From the NCBI GenBank assembly GCA_013200995.1, contig CP053688.1:3348001-3412000 (forward strand): 64,000 nucleotides of DNA, in the 5' to 3' direction. The position numbers were made by a program, and so were the translations under genes. Under the pieces are notes generated by a model. The model ran no database searches. It saw only the letters and a program-made list of their open reading frames with translations, and had not been told where the DNA came from. Source of the stretch: Arthrobacter citreus (GTDB lineage Bacteria; Bacillota; Bacilli; Bacillales; Bacillaceae_G). Every line of letters begins with the position of its first letter. Positions within the stretch are counted from its first letter, which is position 1. Positions 16,989 through 25,492 of the stretch are shown here, one piece after another.

Positions 16989-17621
16989 GTGAAAAATTAT
17001 CTTGGTTTCGCAACTGCTGGATGCATTATGACTATGCTCTTTTTCATGATCGTAAATTTTGTTACATCACCTGGTACAGTTTGGTTCATTTACCCATGTT
17101 TTTTCATTTTATTTTGGCCCGTTAGTTTATATTTCATCGGGAAAAAGTCGTTAAAGCAATTCTCAGTTTTCGGTAGTGTTGTACTGCTTGCGTTTTTGCT
17201 AACAGAAAACTTAATTCATTCACCCGATTATCTTTGGTTTTTTTATTCTGCTTTGCCAATTATTAGTTGGCCTATCTTCTTACATTTAGGTAAGAAGGCT
17301 AGAACATTATCGATTGCACTTATTGGTAGTATCATAACTATTGCTTATTATGGCTTATTAAATTTGATCGCATCTCCTGAATATCCGTGGGTGATTTATC
17401 CAGCATTTGCGATTATTTGGTGGCCGTTATCAATTTATTATGCAAAAAGAAAAGCTTTTGTCGCATTTTCTTTTACGGCTAGCTTTTTTATAAGTATTTT
17501 CTTTATTATTGTAAATATCATTTCTACTCCTAATACAATTTGGGCAGTATATCCAATTTTTGCAGTCATTTGGTGGCCGCTGAGCATGTATTTTTATGGA
17601 TATAAAAAGAAGCAAATATAG
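16989..17621 (+). CDS. Membrane protein built of four repeated 2TM units
   Basis: A 210-residue membrane protein with about eight membrane segments arranged as four repeats (around 12-53, 62-103, 112-155, 163-208). Each repeat reads roughly N-x4-P-x3-W-x2-YP-x-F-x-I-x-WWPLS-x-YF-x3-KK. The consensus residues P, W, YP and WP are kept in most copies; copy 2 is the most diverged (YS for YP, SWPIFLHL). It starts with GTG 12 bases after AGGTG-rich sequence. I know of 2TM-domain proteins with this signature but no function. Co-transcribed with padR and the gene before it. Confidence 0.85.
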   Translation: MKNYLGFATAGCIMTMLFFMIVNFVTSPGTVWFIYPCFFILFWPVSLYFIGKKSLKQFSVFGSVVLLAFLLTENLIHSPDYLWFFYSALPIISWPIFLHLGKKARTLSIALIGSIITIAYYGLLNLIASPEYPWVIYPAFAIIWWPLSIYYAKRKAFVAFSFTASFFISIFFIIVNIISTPNTIWAVYPIFAVIWWPLSMYFYGYKKKQI

Positions 17622-17646
17622 AGAATAATCGTACGATTAGCTTAGT

Positions 17647-17680
17647 GGACTTCAAATTAGAAGTCCTTTTTATTTTTCCT
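17647..17680 (+). terminator. Terminator of the padR operon
   Basis: GGACTTC (17647-17653) pairs with GAAGTCC (17660-17666), followed by a T-rich run on the plus strand. Confidence 0.85.
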
Positions 17681-17735
17681 TTATTGACCCAGTTACTCTA
17701 TGGTACACTTTCAAGGAAATAATAAAGGATTAATA

Positions 17736-18476
17736 TCATCGTTTCCTCTTAGCATCTAGCCATTTCGTTGTGACTTCAATTATTTTATCTTGTTGTTGTT
17801 TCGCTGTAATTGTAGCTTTTTTATCCCCTTTTTGTTTTCCATACATCCCAAATTGAGCATGGTTACCACCTAGCACCTCATACATAGTAGCATCCTGTGA
17901 TAGTAAATGTTTAGATTCTTTAATTTTTGACATTGTAGATAAGCCATCATATTCCGCATATAGCGATAGCATAGGTAAATTCGAATTAGAAAAGTCATTA
18001 GAATTGCCTGGATACGATCCTAGAAAGATGATCCCCTCTATTTTTTTCGGATTCTTATAGGCATAAGCAGCTGCAGACGCTCCGCCAAGGGAGTGCCCAC
18101 TAATATACCATTTCTTTATGGAAGGATAACTTTTCATTACTTGCTCAGCCTTATCCACATCAAAAATAGCAAAATTAAACTTAACACTTGGAATAATAAC
18201 CGTATATCCATCATTTGCTAGTCCTTTTGCAAAATAACTGTAAGCTTCGGGCTCAACTTTAGCCCCAGGATATAAAATGATTCCAGTTTCTTTATTCAAT
18301 TTAGGTTCAAAAACTTCCCAATGGTGTTTATTATCAGTATTTACATTTCCAACTAATGAGTACAACTCCTTTGATGGACTATACGTCTGTTGAGACCAAA
18401 TATAAAATCCTCCAAATGCAAGTAATAGTATCACCACAATACTAATAACGCTGTACTTTATTATTCTTTTCATCAA
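17736..18476 (-). CDS. Membrane-anchored alpha/beta hydrolase
   Basis: A 246-residue protein with one N-terminal membrane segment (about 8-27) and an alpha/beta-hydrolase domain outside the membrane. The nucleophile lies in SGHSLGG (S129), the acid in YAEYDGLS and the histidine in GGNHAQFGMYG. The strand-loop LYPGAKVEP forms the oxyanion region. It resembles the dienelactone-hydrolase-like Abhydrolase_5 family found in Firmicutes. Single-gene unit; substrate unknown. The gap upstream (18477-18668) contains a 10-bp palindrome ATCTCGAGAT at 18499-18508. Confidence 0.85.
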   Translation of the reverse strand: MMKRIIKYSVISIVVILLLAFGGFYIWSQQTYSPSKELYSLVGNVNTDNKHHWEVFEPKLNKETGIILYPGAKVEPEAYSYFAKGLANDGYTVIIPSVKFNFAIFDVDKAEQVMKSYPSIKKWYISGHSLGGASAAAYAYKNPKKIEGIIFLGSYPGNSNDFSNSNLPMLSLYAEYDGLSTMSKIKESKHLLSQDATMYEVLGGNHAQFGMYGKQKGDKKATITAKQQQDKIIEVTTKWLDAKRKR

Positions 18477-18668
18477 ACTGCACCCACTTTAATTTAAGAT
18501 CTCGAGATAATCGGTAATATGAAATTAAAATTTATATTCCCGATGCCGAACTTTAAAGTAATTTTAGTTTGATTAATAAAATTCAAATTAATACATAGCA
18601 ATTAAGAATGCCAAAATCATATATTGTGAAATTAAGCCATACCTTTCGTACTACGGACTTACTATACA

Positions 18669-19157
18669 CTACATAAAAAGGATCCTGTGCCTTTTAAATA
18701 TAAAGATGATAAATAATAATACAAAAGACGTTAACACCAGTGCAAGTAAATTAATAAATTTATTTGTTCTATGCTTAAATATCTTAAATAAAATTTCATA
18801 GATTCCAATCCCGATTAAACCGCCAAGAGTATTGGCCAGTATATCAGTAATATCACTTATACCGATTGCTAAAACATACTGTATAACCTCAAATGCTAGA
18901 GTTAAACCAAAAAACGAAAGTAGTTTCTTCTTAAAAGACCAATTACTTTTCAACATACATATATAAATACCAAACGGCACAAAAATCCTTATATTGTTAT
19001 ACACCTCAGAAAAGACAGACCCATTAAGTGGAATCAAATTAATTACACGTACCCTAGTTATTTGATCAAAAGAAAACTGCAACTTAAATAGGACTAACCA
19101 ATTAAGTGCTAATAAATAGATTATGAATAAAACGACTGTCAATTTTTTATTTCCCAA
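18669..19157 (-). CDS. VanZ-like family membrane protein (second of three)
   Basis: A protein of about 162 residues with five hydrophobic segments. VanZ hallmarks are present: NLIPLNG, YNNIRIFVPFGIYICML, LAFEVIQYVLAIG and ISDITDILANTLGG. I prefer a TTG start at 19157, six bases after GGGGGAGA; an ATG at 19187 would add ten residues and lacks a ribosome site. The ending differs from the other two paralogues by an extra C-terminal membrane segment. Function not established. Confidence 0.85.
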   Translation of the reverse strand: MGNKKLTVVLFIIYLLALNWLVLFKLQFSFDQITRVRVINLIPLNGSVFSEVYNNIRIFVPFGIYICMLKSNWSFKKKLLSFFGLTLAFEVIQYVLAIGISDITDILANTLGGLIGIGIYEILFKIFKHRTNKFINLLALVLTSFVLLFIIFIFKRHRILFM

Positions 19158-19380
19158 AATTTCTCCCCCAATTCTTGCTGTTATCATGTAGTTAGGTCAT
19201 ATTTTTTAAATAACTACTTTATTAATGTAGCAAACCTTAAATACTATCAAAAATCAAACCTTCATTTTCGGTTTACTACTTATTGTTCTATGCTTAAAGG
19301 GTAGTAGAAATAATTTAAAGAAAGAGTGGGGTAAATCTTAAATTTTTCTTAAATTCACAGCCATGTCGTATTCAGAATAC

Positions 19381-19409
19381 AAAAAAGCGATTCTCCAAAA
19401 GAATCGCTT
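19381..19409 (-). terminator. Terminator of ywnB
   Basis: AAGCGATTCT (19385-19394) pairs with 19400-19409, with T residues following on the minus strand, 9 bp past the ywnB stop. Confidence 0.85.
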
Positions 19410-19417
19410 AAAAATTT

Positions 19418-20056
19418 TTATTCTGCTTCAGAAACTAACGTAAAACGTTCATTTAAATGCTGTGGATTTTCAATTTCATCCACTAATGCAATTGCATAGT
19501 CAGCATAGCTTACGTAACTATCACCTTTTTTATTTACAATAAAATTGTCTTTTCCTTTTTGATAAGCCCCAGTTCTTTTTCCGTTTGGATCGAAAAATGC
19601 TGCGGGACTAATAAATGTCCAATTTACATCCGTTGTTTTTTGTAAATCCTGAAGACCTTTTGTCATTTTTGATGCAGTTGCATAATATTCTTTTGGAAAC
19701 TCAGGAGTGTCAACTAGCTGGATCTTTTGTTCTTCATCAACAAATAAACTTCCTGCACCACCAACAACTATTAATCTAGTTTCAGCATTTTTTAAAGCAT
19801 TAATTAAAACATTGCCAGCTTCCAGATATAGATGTTCTTGACCGTTAGCTGCTTTAAATGCATTAACGACAACGTCAAATTGCTTTAAGTCTGTTGAATT
19901 TAAATCAAATAAATCCTTTTCTAAAACAGATATTGTTTTATTAGTTAGTTTAGAAGCATCTCTTACGATTGCTGTTACCTCATGTCCTCTTTCTATAGCT
20001 TCACTCATAATAAGACTTCCTGCTTTCCCTGTAGCTCCAATAATACCAATCTTCAT
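19418..20056 (-). CDS. ywnB: NAD(P)-binding protein, YwnB-like
   Basis: A 212-residue short-chain-dehydrogenase-like protein with an N-terminal Rossmann motif KIGIIGATGKAGSLI and the NmrA/SDR-type segment IVVGGAGSLFVD. YwnB of B. subtilis has this size and is found with the Rrf2 regulator YwnA. Such proteins may act as redox sensors or nucleoside-sugar-epimerase-like enzymes; the reaction is unknown. A ribosome site AGGAGG lies before the start. A perfect palindrome in the ywnA-ywnB gap suggests the gene is controlled by the neighbouring Rrf2 regulator. Confidence 0.9.
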   Translation of the reverse strand: MKIGIIGATGKAGSLIMSEAIERGHEVTAIVRDASKLTNKTISVLEKDLFDLNSTDLKQFDVVVNAFKAANGQEHLYLEAGNVLINALKNAETRLIVVGGAGSLFVDEEQKIQLVDTPEFPKEYYATASKMTKGLQDLQKTTDVNWTFISPAAFFDPNGKRTGAYQKGKDNFIVNKKGDSYVSYADYAIALVDEIENPQHLNERFTLVSEAE

Positions 20057-20170
20057 CGTTTTTTCCTCCTAAAGGTTTAATTATTTATTTGGATTAAAAT
20101 CCGGATTCATTACTCATTCGTTGTAACATGAATAGTTACAACTATTTCAAAAAAAATAAAATTCCTTACA

Positions 20171-20193
20171 GATGTAACTGTTTTAGTTACATC
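20171..20193 (-). promoter_or_regulatory. Rrf2-type operator between ywnA and ywnB
   Basis: GATGTAACT (20171-20179) and AGTTACATC (20185-20193) form a perfect 9-bp inverted repeat with a 5-bp spacer. Further half-sites (GTAAC, AATAGTTAC, AACTATT) occur at about 20121-20147. The same GTAAC/GTTAC halves occur in the ywnA promoter. Confidence 0.7.
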
Positions 20194-20217
20194 ATTTATA
20201 AAAAAAATTGAATATTG

Positions 20218-20646
20218 TTATCCAATTTTTTTACTTAATACTGTAACTAATTCTTCCATTGTAACATCATCCAGTATTTTTTCCATTGCTTCTTGTGCGC
20301 GATTTAATATTAATTCTAACACTGCCTGGATATTTGCACCGACTGGACAATTCGGATTCGGTTTCTCATGAAATTGAAAAAGTTCACCTTCTTCAACTAC
20401 TTCAACTGCTCGATAAACATCTAGAAGAGTTATCTCACTTAAAGACTTTTGAAGTGTAGCTCCACCGGTTCCTCGTCGAACTTGAATTAAGCCAGCATTC
20501 TTAAGTTTTCCCATCACCCTTCTTATTACGACTGGATTTGTATTCACACTTTCTGCAATCCATTCAGAAGTACAAAGTGCGCTATTTTCAATCGTAACAA
20601 GAGATAAAACATGGACAGCAACGGTAAAACGACTACTGATTTTCAT
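20218..20646 (-). CDS. ywnA: Rrf2-family transcriptional regulator, YwnA-like
   Basis: A 142-residue Rrf2 protein. The winged helix reads SRFTVAVHVLSL ... VNTNPVVIRRVMGKLKNAGLIQVRRGTGGATL; the sensing region has a single cysteine in NPNCPVG. The three-cysteine iron-sulfur motif of IscR/NsrR is absent; that single-Cys motif is shared with YwnA and CymR-like proteins. ATG at 20646 lies 9 bases from GGAGG. It most likely represses itself and ywnB in response to an electrophile or thiol signal, which is inference. Confidence 0.92.
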   Translation of the reverse strand: MKISSRFTVAVHVLSLVTIENSALCTSEWIAESVNTNPVVIRRVMGKLKNAGLIQVRRGTGGATLQKSLSEITLLDVYRAVEVVEEGELFQFHEKPNPNCPVGANIQAVLELILNRAQEAMEKILDDVTMEELVTVLSKKIG

Positions 20647-20669
20647 AGGATTCAACCTCCGATGTAACC

Positions 20670-20699
20670 ATTATAGTTACAACTATAAATAAATGTCAA
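20670..20699 (-). promoter_or_regulatory. ywnA promoter with Rrf2 half-sites
   Basis: TTGACA (20694-20699), 18 bp, TATAAT (20670-20675) on the minus strand: consensus in both hexamers. GTAAC/GGTTAC repeats overlap the -10 and the start region, consistent with autorepression. Confidence 0.8.
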
Positions 20700-20820
20700 C
20701 AATATTTATTTTACACAATCCGATTGGTGTTTATATTTTATATAAAATACCCTTTACTACTCTTAAAGGAAAAGCAATTTATAATACTTATTTTAAATAA
20801 ATGGTATGTTTTATTTTTTT

Positions 20821-20863
20821 ACTAAAATTAAAATAAAAGAAGCTATAAATAGTCTATAGCTTC
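20821..20863 (-). terminator. Terminator of the lrp-lysE unit
   Basis: GAAGCTATA (20839-20847) pairs with TATAGCTTC (20855-20863); a T-rich tract follows on the minus strand. It is about 60 bp past the LysE stop. Confidence 0.8.
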
Positions 20864-20922
20864 CTTCCTTATTTAAGTGTAATTTTATGTTGAAACGGCT
20901 GCCAAGTTTGAGCTCATTAATA

Positions 20923-21537
20923 TTACATTAGTCCATATAAAGCTATGCCACCAAAAATAATAATGATAATACCTGATAGGCGATTAATTAGTGTTAAAGA
21001 TTGATTATTAATTCGATTTCTAAATAATCCTACACCACTACTTAAAATGATCCACCATAAACTTGATCCACTAAAAACGCCTAATACTAAAATAATAGAA
21101 GTTCCAATATTACTAGCTGAATTCGAAATACCTAAACCCGCAAAAATGGCAATAAATGATAAAATCGTCATTGGGTTTGTTAACGTTAAAAATAAAACTG
21201 ATAGAAATGCGTTTATCATATTTTTCTTTTGTGTATCAGATTGTGTATAGCTAGCTTTTGAAATAAGTGTTTTTACACCTAAATAACATAGAAAAAAACC
21301 ACCAATTAATTGAATCCAAACATGCTGACCAATTAAAAAATTCATAATGACCGTTAAACCAAAGCCAGCGATAAGACCATAAATACCATCTGCAGTTGCT
21401 GCCCCAAGTCCAGAAACTAAACCAACCATTCTTCCATGAGCCAGTGTTCTACGTATACATAGCACTCCAATTGGGCCTACAGGTGCAGCAATTGATAAGC
21501 CAATTAATAATCCTTTAATGTAAATTTCAAAATTCAT
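20923..21537 (-). CDS. LysE/RhtB-family amino acid exporter
   Basis: A 204-residue protein with six membrane segments. The LysE family signature is GLSIAAPVGPIGVLCIRRTLAHGRMVGLVSGLGAATADGIYG near the N-terminus, and LTLTNPMTILSF is the second conserved proline block. It exports amino acids or amino-acid-like compounds. An Lrp-type regulator gene lies nine bases upstream in the same orientation, a common arrangement in which the regulator senses the amino acid that is exported. The exact substrate is not determinable. Confidence 0.93.
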   Translation of the reverse strand: MNFEIYIKGLLIGLSIAAPVGPIGVLCIRRTLAHGRMVGLVSGLGAATADGIYGLIAGFGLTVIMNFLIGQHVWIQLIGGFFLCYLGVKTLISKASYTQSDTQKKNMINAFLSVLFLTLTNPMTILSFIAIFAGLGISNSASNIGTSIILVLGVFSGSSLWWIILSSGVGLFRNRINNQSLTLINRLSGIIIIIFGGIALYGLM

Positions 21538-21546
21538 ATTAACCTC

Positions 21547-22017
21547 CTACTCAATCGAAAATTTATGCTTTTGCAATGGTAGTCGAAAAGTTTCTTTCGT
21601 TGTATCCATTACAATTGTTGTTTTTGTTCTTACCACACCTTTTAACCCTTTTATCTCATGACTAATTACTCGATCTAAGTCCTTCGTATTTCTACTTCTT
21701 ATTTTTAGTAAATAATCATCTTCACCTGCAATATGGTGGCATTCCTGTACTTCCTCTAATTGATTAACAAGCTCTAAAAATGGTGCTCTATTTTCAGGTC
21801 GTTCAAGCGAGACAGCTACAAATGCTGTTAATTCGCTACCGACTTTTTCTGAATCGACTAATACACCAAATCCTTTGATTACACCTTGTTCAACTAATCG
21901 GTTTACACGCTCAGCAGTAGCCGGCGCTGATAAGCCGACTTCACTAGCTAAATCCGCCCACTTCATTCTAGAATTATCCATTAAGTGATTAATTATTTTC
22001 AAATCATAAGCATCCAT
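21547..22017 (-). CDS. Lrp/AsnC-family transcriptional regulator
   Basis: A 156-residue Lrp/AsnC protein with an N-terminal helix-turn-helix (MKWADLASEVGLSAPATAERVNRLVEQGVI, about 19-48) and a C-terminal RAM ligand-binding domain (VAVSLERPENRAPFLELV, CHHIAGEDDYLLKIRSRN). It is the first gene of a two-gene unit with the LysE exporter and likely activates it on amino acid excess. Confidence 0.95.
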   Translation of the reverse strand: MDAYDLKIINHLMDNSRMKWADLASEVGLSAPATAERVNRLVEQGVIKGFGVLVDSEKVGSELTAFVAVSLERPENRAPFLELVNQLEEVQECHHIAGEDDYLLKIRSRNTKDLDRVISHEIKGLKGVVRTKTTIVMDTTKETFRLPLQKHKFSIE

Positions 22018-22189
22018 GTGTCTACACCTTCTTTTTATAAGTTTTATTTAATTTTACTTATTTTATGAAAGTTAATCAATGTTTTCCAATAAATGCCTTC
22101 TAATTTCCGACCTAAAAAAAACATATTTATTTAATTCCACTAATAAGATGAAAAAGGTAGACAATCTTGATTGAAGGAGGCTCCATTTT

Positions 22190-22594
22190 ATGAAAAGAGA
22201 CCCGTTTGAATATCGGAAAAGAATAAGAGAAAGAGAATCTAATGAAGAAGCAGAAAAAGTGTCAAACGAAGAGGCAGAAGTAAAACCTCAAACACATGTG
22301 CATGAATTTGTAGCTAGTACTAAATTAGCAGAAGAAAATGACGATCGGCATAACCATCGCTTTGCGGGAGTCACAAGTGAAGTCATTCCCAAAGGTCGAC
22401 ACAGCCATGTACACCGAATTGTAGTAAATACAGATTTTCTAGATCATCATCACGAAGTTATTATTGAAACTGGGCCTCCTATTCCTGTAGGAAACGGTAA
22501 GCATGTTCACTTTGTTAAAGGAATGACAACGATTAATGATGATCATGAGCATGATCTTGAATTTGCAACTTTAATAGATCGACCATTGGTTTAG
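22190..22594 (+). CDS. ymaF: YmaF family protein
   Basis: A 134-residue histidine-rich protein of the YmaF family. Repeated His-containing blocks are visible: THVHEFVASTKLAE, HNHRFAGVTSEVIPKG, RHSHVHRI, DHHHEVIIETGPPIPVG and KHVHFVKGMTT, ending in EHDLEFATLID. About 16 histidines suggest metal binding, not proved. The N-terminal 35 residues are charged and low in complexity. A strong AGGAGG precedes the ATG. No neighbours in an operon. B. subtilis YmaF has this size and layout; function unknown. Confidence 0.92.
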   Translation: MKRDPFEYRKRIRERESNEEAEKVSNEEAEVKPQTHVHEFVASTKLAEENDDRHNHRFAGVTSEVIPKGRHSHVHRIVVNTDFLDHHHEVIIETGPPIPVGNGKHVHFVKGMTTINDDHEHDLEFATLIDRPLV

Positions 22595-22657
22595 TGAAAC
22601 TTTAAAATTCAACTTATGTATAGTGCATATACATAAATTTTATTTAGAATAAATTAA

Positions 22658-22677
22658 GGACCTTCCCTAGAAGGTCC
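22658..22677. terminator. Hairpin between convergent genes, probable terminator
   Basis: GGACCTTC (22658-22665) pairs with GAAGGTCC (22670-22677), 4-base loop. The flanking T tract is weak on the plus strand and better (TTAATTTATT) on the minus strand, where it would serve yycE. Confidence 0.6.
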
Positions 22678-22714
22678 CTTCAGTATGTTTTCATTTTTCA
22701 GGTAAAATATGGGC

Positions 22715-23116
22715 TCAAGCATCCTTCAATCCTTCCGTATTCATTAGCACAATCCTCCAACCATCTGGATCTTCAAATGTATTACTTTTTCCAAGCCAAT
22801 ATGGGTTCTCCGGTTTAACGTCGAAGTATCCCATGCGATTTAATCGCGATTTAACTAGGTTAATTTCAGCTTGATCTGGCATATAAAATACTAAAAGATT
22901 ATCCTTAGTTGGAGCAGGACAAGGACTTCCATCAATGTGTTGAGTAAACTCTAAATGGTATTCAACATTCGGTAAACCAAACATGATTCCATCATAACCA
23001 TCGTGATTTTGGAATCCTCCTACGCATTTTAGGCCAAGCCCTTCACCATAAAACTTGGTTATTTCAGCTAGCTGATCGGTAGGTCTTGCAATTCTAAACT
23101 GAACCCAGTTTCTCAT
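22715..23116 (-). CDS. yycE: VOC/glyoxalase-fold protein, YycE-like
   Basis: A 133-residue vicinal-oxygen-chelate protein. VQFRIARPTDQLAEITKFYGEGLGLK, GYDGIMFGLPNVEYHLEFTQH and NTFEDPDGWRIVLMNTEGL match the B. subtilis YycE pattern. The family coordinates a divalent metal in glyoxalases, but YycE has no established substrate. The ATG at 23116 is well spaced from AAAGG; GTG and ATG codons two or three codons upstream are possible. It follows the azoreductase-like gene by 18 bp, so they may be one unit. Confidence 0.88.
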   Translation of the reverse strand: MRNWVQFRIARPTDQLAEITKFYGEGLGLKCVGGFQNHDGYDGIMFGLPNVEYHLEFTQHIDGSPCPAPTKDNLLVFYMPDQAEINLVKSRLNRMGYFDVKPENPYWLGKSNTFEDPDGWRIVLMNTEGLKDA

Positions 23117-23134
23117 TGTCATCACCTTTATCCT

Positions 23135-23683
23135 TTAATAATTTGATGCTGCCCATTCTTCATTTAGTTTTTTAGATAATTGTGTGTAAAGCTTCAATTC
23201 TTGAATTAATCCGTCTACTAAATAAGAAATGTTTTCTCCTAGTCCTGTCCCTTCTGAGACAAAATCCGATGGGTCGATGACAACTTGTTTCGATAATACA
23301 TTTGCATATAAAGCTCTTAAAACGATTCTTATGTTATTAAGCGCATTAATGCCACCTTTTCCACCACCGGATACAGCCATTATTGCAACGGGTTTATCTT
23401 TAAAGTGCTTACTCCCTAAAAAGTCAAAAGCATTTTTTAATGCTCCACTCATTCCACCATGATACTCTGGTGTCGCAACGATTATTGCATCAGCATTTTC
23501 TAATTGTGATCTTAATTTTTGGATATTCACAATTTCATTTTGCTCTTCTTGTCCATTGTATATTGGTAATACTAGTTCACTTAAATCAATTGTTTTTAAA
23601 TTGTATTTTTTTGAAATGATTGAAGTTAATTTACCTGTACGCCCTTCTTTTCTTGGACTTCCATTTATCATTATAATATTCAT
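23135..23683 (-). CDS. azr: NADPH-dependent FMN reductase / azoreductase (YhdA-like)
   Basis: A 182-residue flavodoxin-fold enzyme. MINGSPRKEGRTG is the FMN phosphate-binding loop; ATPEYHGGMSGALKNAFDFL and AVSGGGKGGINALNN are family blocks shared with B. subtilis YhdA, a NADPH-dependent FMN-containing azobenzene reductase. The physiological role is probably quinone or oxidative stress. The start at 23683 follows AAAGGAG; a frame opening at 23722 lacks a ribosome site. Confidence 0.88.
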   Translation of the reverse strand: MNIIMINGSPRKEGRTGKLTSIISKKYNLKTIDLSELVLPIYNGQEEQNEIVNIQKLRSQLENADAIIVATPEYHGGMSGALKNAFDFLGSKHFKDKPVAIMAVSGGGKGGINALNNIRIVLRALYANVLSKQVVIDPSDFVSEGTGLGENISYLVDGLIQELKLYTQLSKKLNEEWAASNY

Positions 23684-23783
23684 ATTTCCCACTCCTTTGA
23701 TTTGTACTTTTAGTATAGTCAATGAATAAAGTGGATACTTCAGTCGTATGATAGAACTTTTCTACACGTTTAGTTGTATATAA

Positions 23784-23818
23784 AAATAAAAAAAATCTAC
23801 AACTAAAGTTGTAGATTT
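23784..23818 (-). terminator. Terminator of the panE-like gene
   Basis: A 12-bp stem (AAATCTACAACT at 23793-23804 with 23807-23818; the loop opens a few pairs) followed by a run of T on the minus strand; it overlaps the stop codon. Confidence 0.85.
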
Positions 23819-24780
23819 CAGACCGAGAGATGCTCGCTTTTTGTATTGTCTTGTTTGAATCGATCTTGCTTCATTTTTTGATAAACTTTTATATTTTGAT
23901 AAACTATCTCAAGCAATTTAGCGCTCATATCCTTTTTCTTGGCAAGTTCTAATAAATACCCTTGCAAATGATCTCCCTCAACCTGGGAACCTTTTTCCAT
24001 ATCGCGCTGCAAAGATGATTTCATATCATACCCAAGAGCATCAATTGATCGCATATGCTCATCGACGATATTATCAGAAATTGGTGCACTGTATGCTCTC
24101 ATAATATTGGTACATTCCTCAAATAATTCTCGGATAGTGATTCTACCACCTTCACTTTCCCTTATCGGACCAATTGGGGCACGCATAAGAGACGTAACGC
24201 CAGACATTACCGTAATAAATAAATATTTATGCCACATATCACGCTCAATCTGTTTACTTTGGATGAAATCAGCTTTTGTGCCATTAAACACTGCGGTAAT
24301 TCTTCTTATACGGTCAGTTTCCTTTCCAAGAAATTCACCAAATACAAGTCTAGCGGCTTTACTTGTTTGTACAACTTCACCAGCTTTATTTAGAGTTGTT
24401 TCAATAAAACATAAACCGCCAATCACCTGATCTTCACTGAAGGCCAGTTTTAATGGATTTAAATGAGCAATTCCGTTTAGAAGAGGTATGATAACAGTCT
24501 GATTACCTACGAACGGTTTTACATCTTTAATTGCGTTTTCCAAATGATATGACTTAGTTGAAAAAAGAATGATATCAAAAATCTCGGCCGGATCCTCAGT
24601 AGTAATTAGATTTGGTTGAAATGAAAAATCGCCGTGTAAACTACGGATGATCAAACCTTTTTCCTCAAGCTGTTTTTTTCGATTAGCTCGTACTAAAAAA
24701 GTAACGTCTTCTCCTTTTTCTACTAAGCGTCCTCCGAAATAGCCGCCAACTCCTCCAGCTCCCAATACAAGAATTCGCAT
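23818..24780 (-). CDS. 2-dehydropantoate 2-reductase family protein
   Basis: A 320-residue NADP-dependent ketopantoate-reductase-like protein. The Rossmann loop is VLGAGGVGGYFGGRLVEKG; KSYHLENAI holds the conserved lysine region, and the C-terminal helical domain has the KYLFITVMSGVTSLMRAPIGPIRE block and the substrate-binding SSLQRDMEKGSQVEGDHL. Many bacteria have several PanE/ApbA paralogues, and only some make pantoate. It is downstream of a two-component system, not with pantothenate genes, so the exact substrate is open. ATG at 24780 preferred to a TTG one codon earlier. Confidence 0.88.
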   Translation of the reverse strand: MRILVLGAGGVGGYFGGRLVEKGEDVTFLVRANRKKQLEEKGLIIRSLHGDFSFQPNLITTEDPAEIFDIILFSTKSYHLENAIKDVKPFVGNQTVIIPLLNGIAHLNPLKLAFSEDQVIGGLCFIETTLNKAGEVVQTSKAARLVFGEFLGKETDRIRRITAVFNGTKADFIQSKQIERDMWHKYLFITVMSGVTSLMRAPIGPIRESEGGRITIRELFEECTNIMRAYSAPISDNIVDEHMRSIDALGYDMKSSLQRDMEKGSQVEGDHLQGYLLELAKKKDMSAKLLEIVYQNIKVYQKMKQDRFKQDNTKSEHLSV

Positions 24781-24831
24781 CAAAAACTCCCTCTCTATCC
24801 AAATTTAAAATTCAAAAGGTTGAACAATCGT

Positions 24832-25479
24832 TTATTTTGAAATTCCGTTTCGTATTGCATAAAGGGCTAATTGCGTACGATCTTGAAGCTGCGTCTTAGC
24901 CAATATATTCGAAACATGGGTTTTCACTGTTTTTTCAGTAATATATAGTGATGCCGCAATTTCTTTATTACTCTTACCTCTTGTAATCTCCTTCAACACA
25001 TCCATTTCTCGTTTAGTTAATTTATCTTGAAATGACTGTTCTTGTTTTATTTCAGACTTCCCAGTAAGAGCAGAAACTAATTGAGTTGTCACCTTTGAAT
25101 GGAATTGTTTTTCCCCATCATGAATTTTTCGAATAGCCGAAACAAGCTCGTCTGGGTCACTATCCTTTAAATAATATCCAGCTGCGCCGGCTTCAATAGC
25201 AGGTAAAATATGATCTTGATCATAAAAACTAGTTAAAATCATTACCTTTACAGCTAAGCCTTCATTGTGAATACGTGTTGTTGCTTCTATTCCATCTAGA
25301 ACCGGCATCGCTAAATCCATGATTACAATATCTGGTTTTAACTCTTTTATTAAGTTTAATGCCTCTTCTCCGTTTGACGCTTCACCAATGACCTCAATAT
25401 CATCCTGTGTATTTAAAAAGAAAATTAGTCCTCTCCTAACTACATGATGATCATCAGCAATTAATATTTTAATAGACAT
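24832..25479 (-). CDS. yhcZ: NarL/LuxR-type response regulator (YhcZ/AirR-like)
   Basis: A 215-residue response regulator. The receiver has DD at 9-10, the phosphorylated aspartate D55 (IVIMDLAMP) and a lysine in YYLKDSDP; the C-terminal LuxR helix-turn-helix is LTKREMDVLKEITRGKSNKEIAASLYITEKTVKTHVSNIL. It is the cognate partner of the GAF kinase located 13 bp upstream. B. subtilis YhcZ and S. aureus AirR (YhcR) match this architecture. Confidence 0.9.
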   Translation of the reverse strand: MSIKILIADDHHVVRRGLIFFLNTQDDIEVIGEASNGEEALNLIKELKPDIVIMDLAMPVLDGIEATTRIHNEGLAVKVMILTSFYDQDHILPAIEAGAAGYYLKDSDPDELVSAIRKIHDGEKQFHSKVTTQLVSALTGKSEIKQEQSFQDKLTKREMDVLKEITRGKSNKEIAASLYITEKTVKTHVSNILAKTQLQDRTQLALYAIRNGISK

Positions 25480-25492
25480 AAAATTCTCCTTT

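Noticed and set aside
18499..18508. Palindrome ATCTCGAGAT upstream of the alpha/beta hydrolase, resembling part of a MhqR-box.
   Set aside because: The B. subtilis MhqR box has ATCTCGA and TCGAGAT halves separated by a spacer; here the halves are fused with no spacer, so the similarity is only partial.
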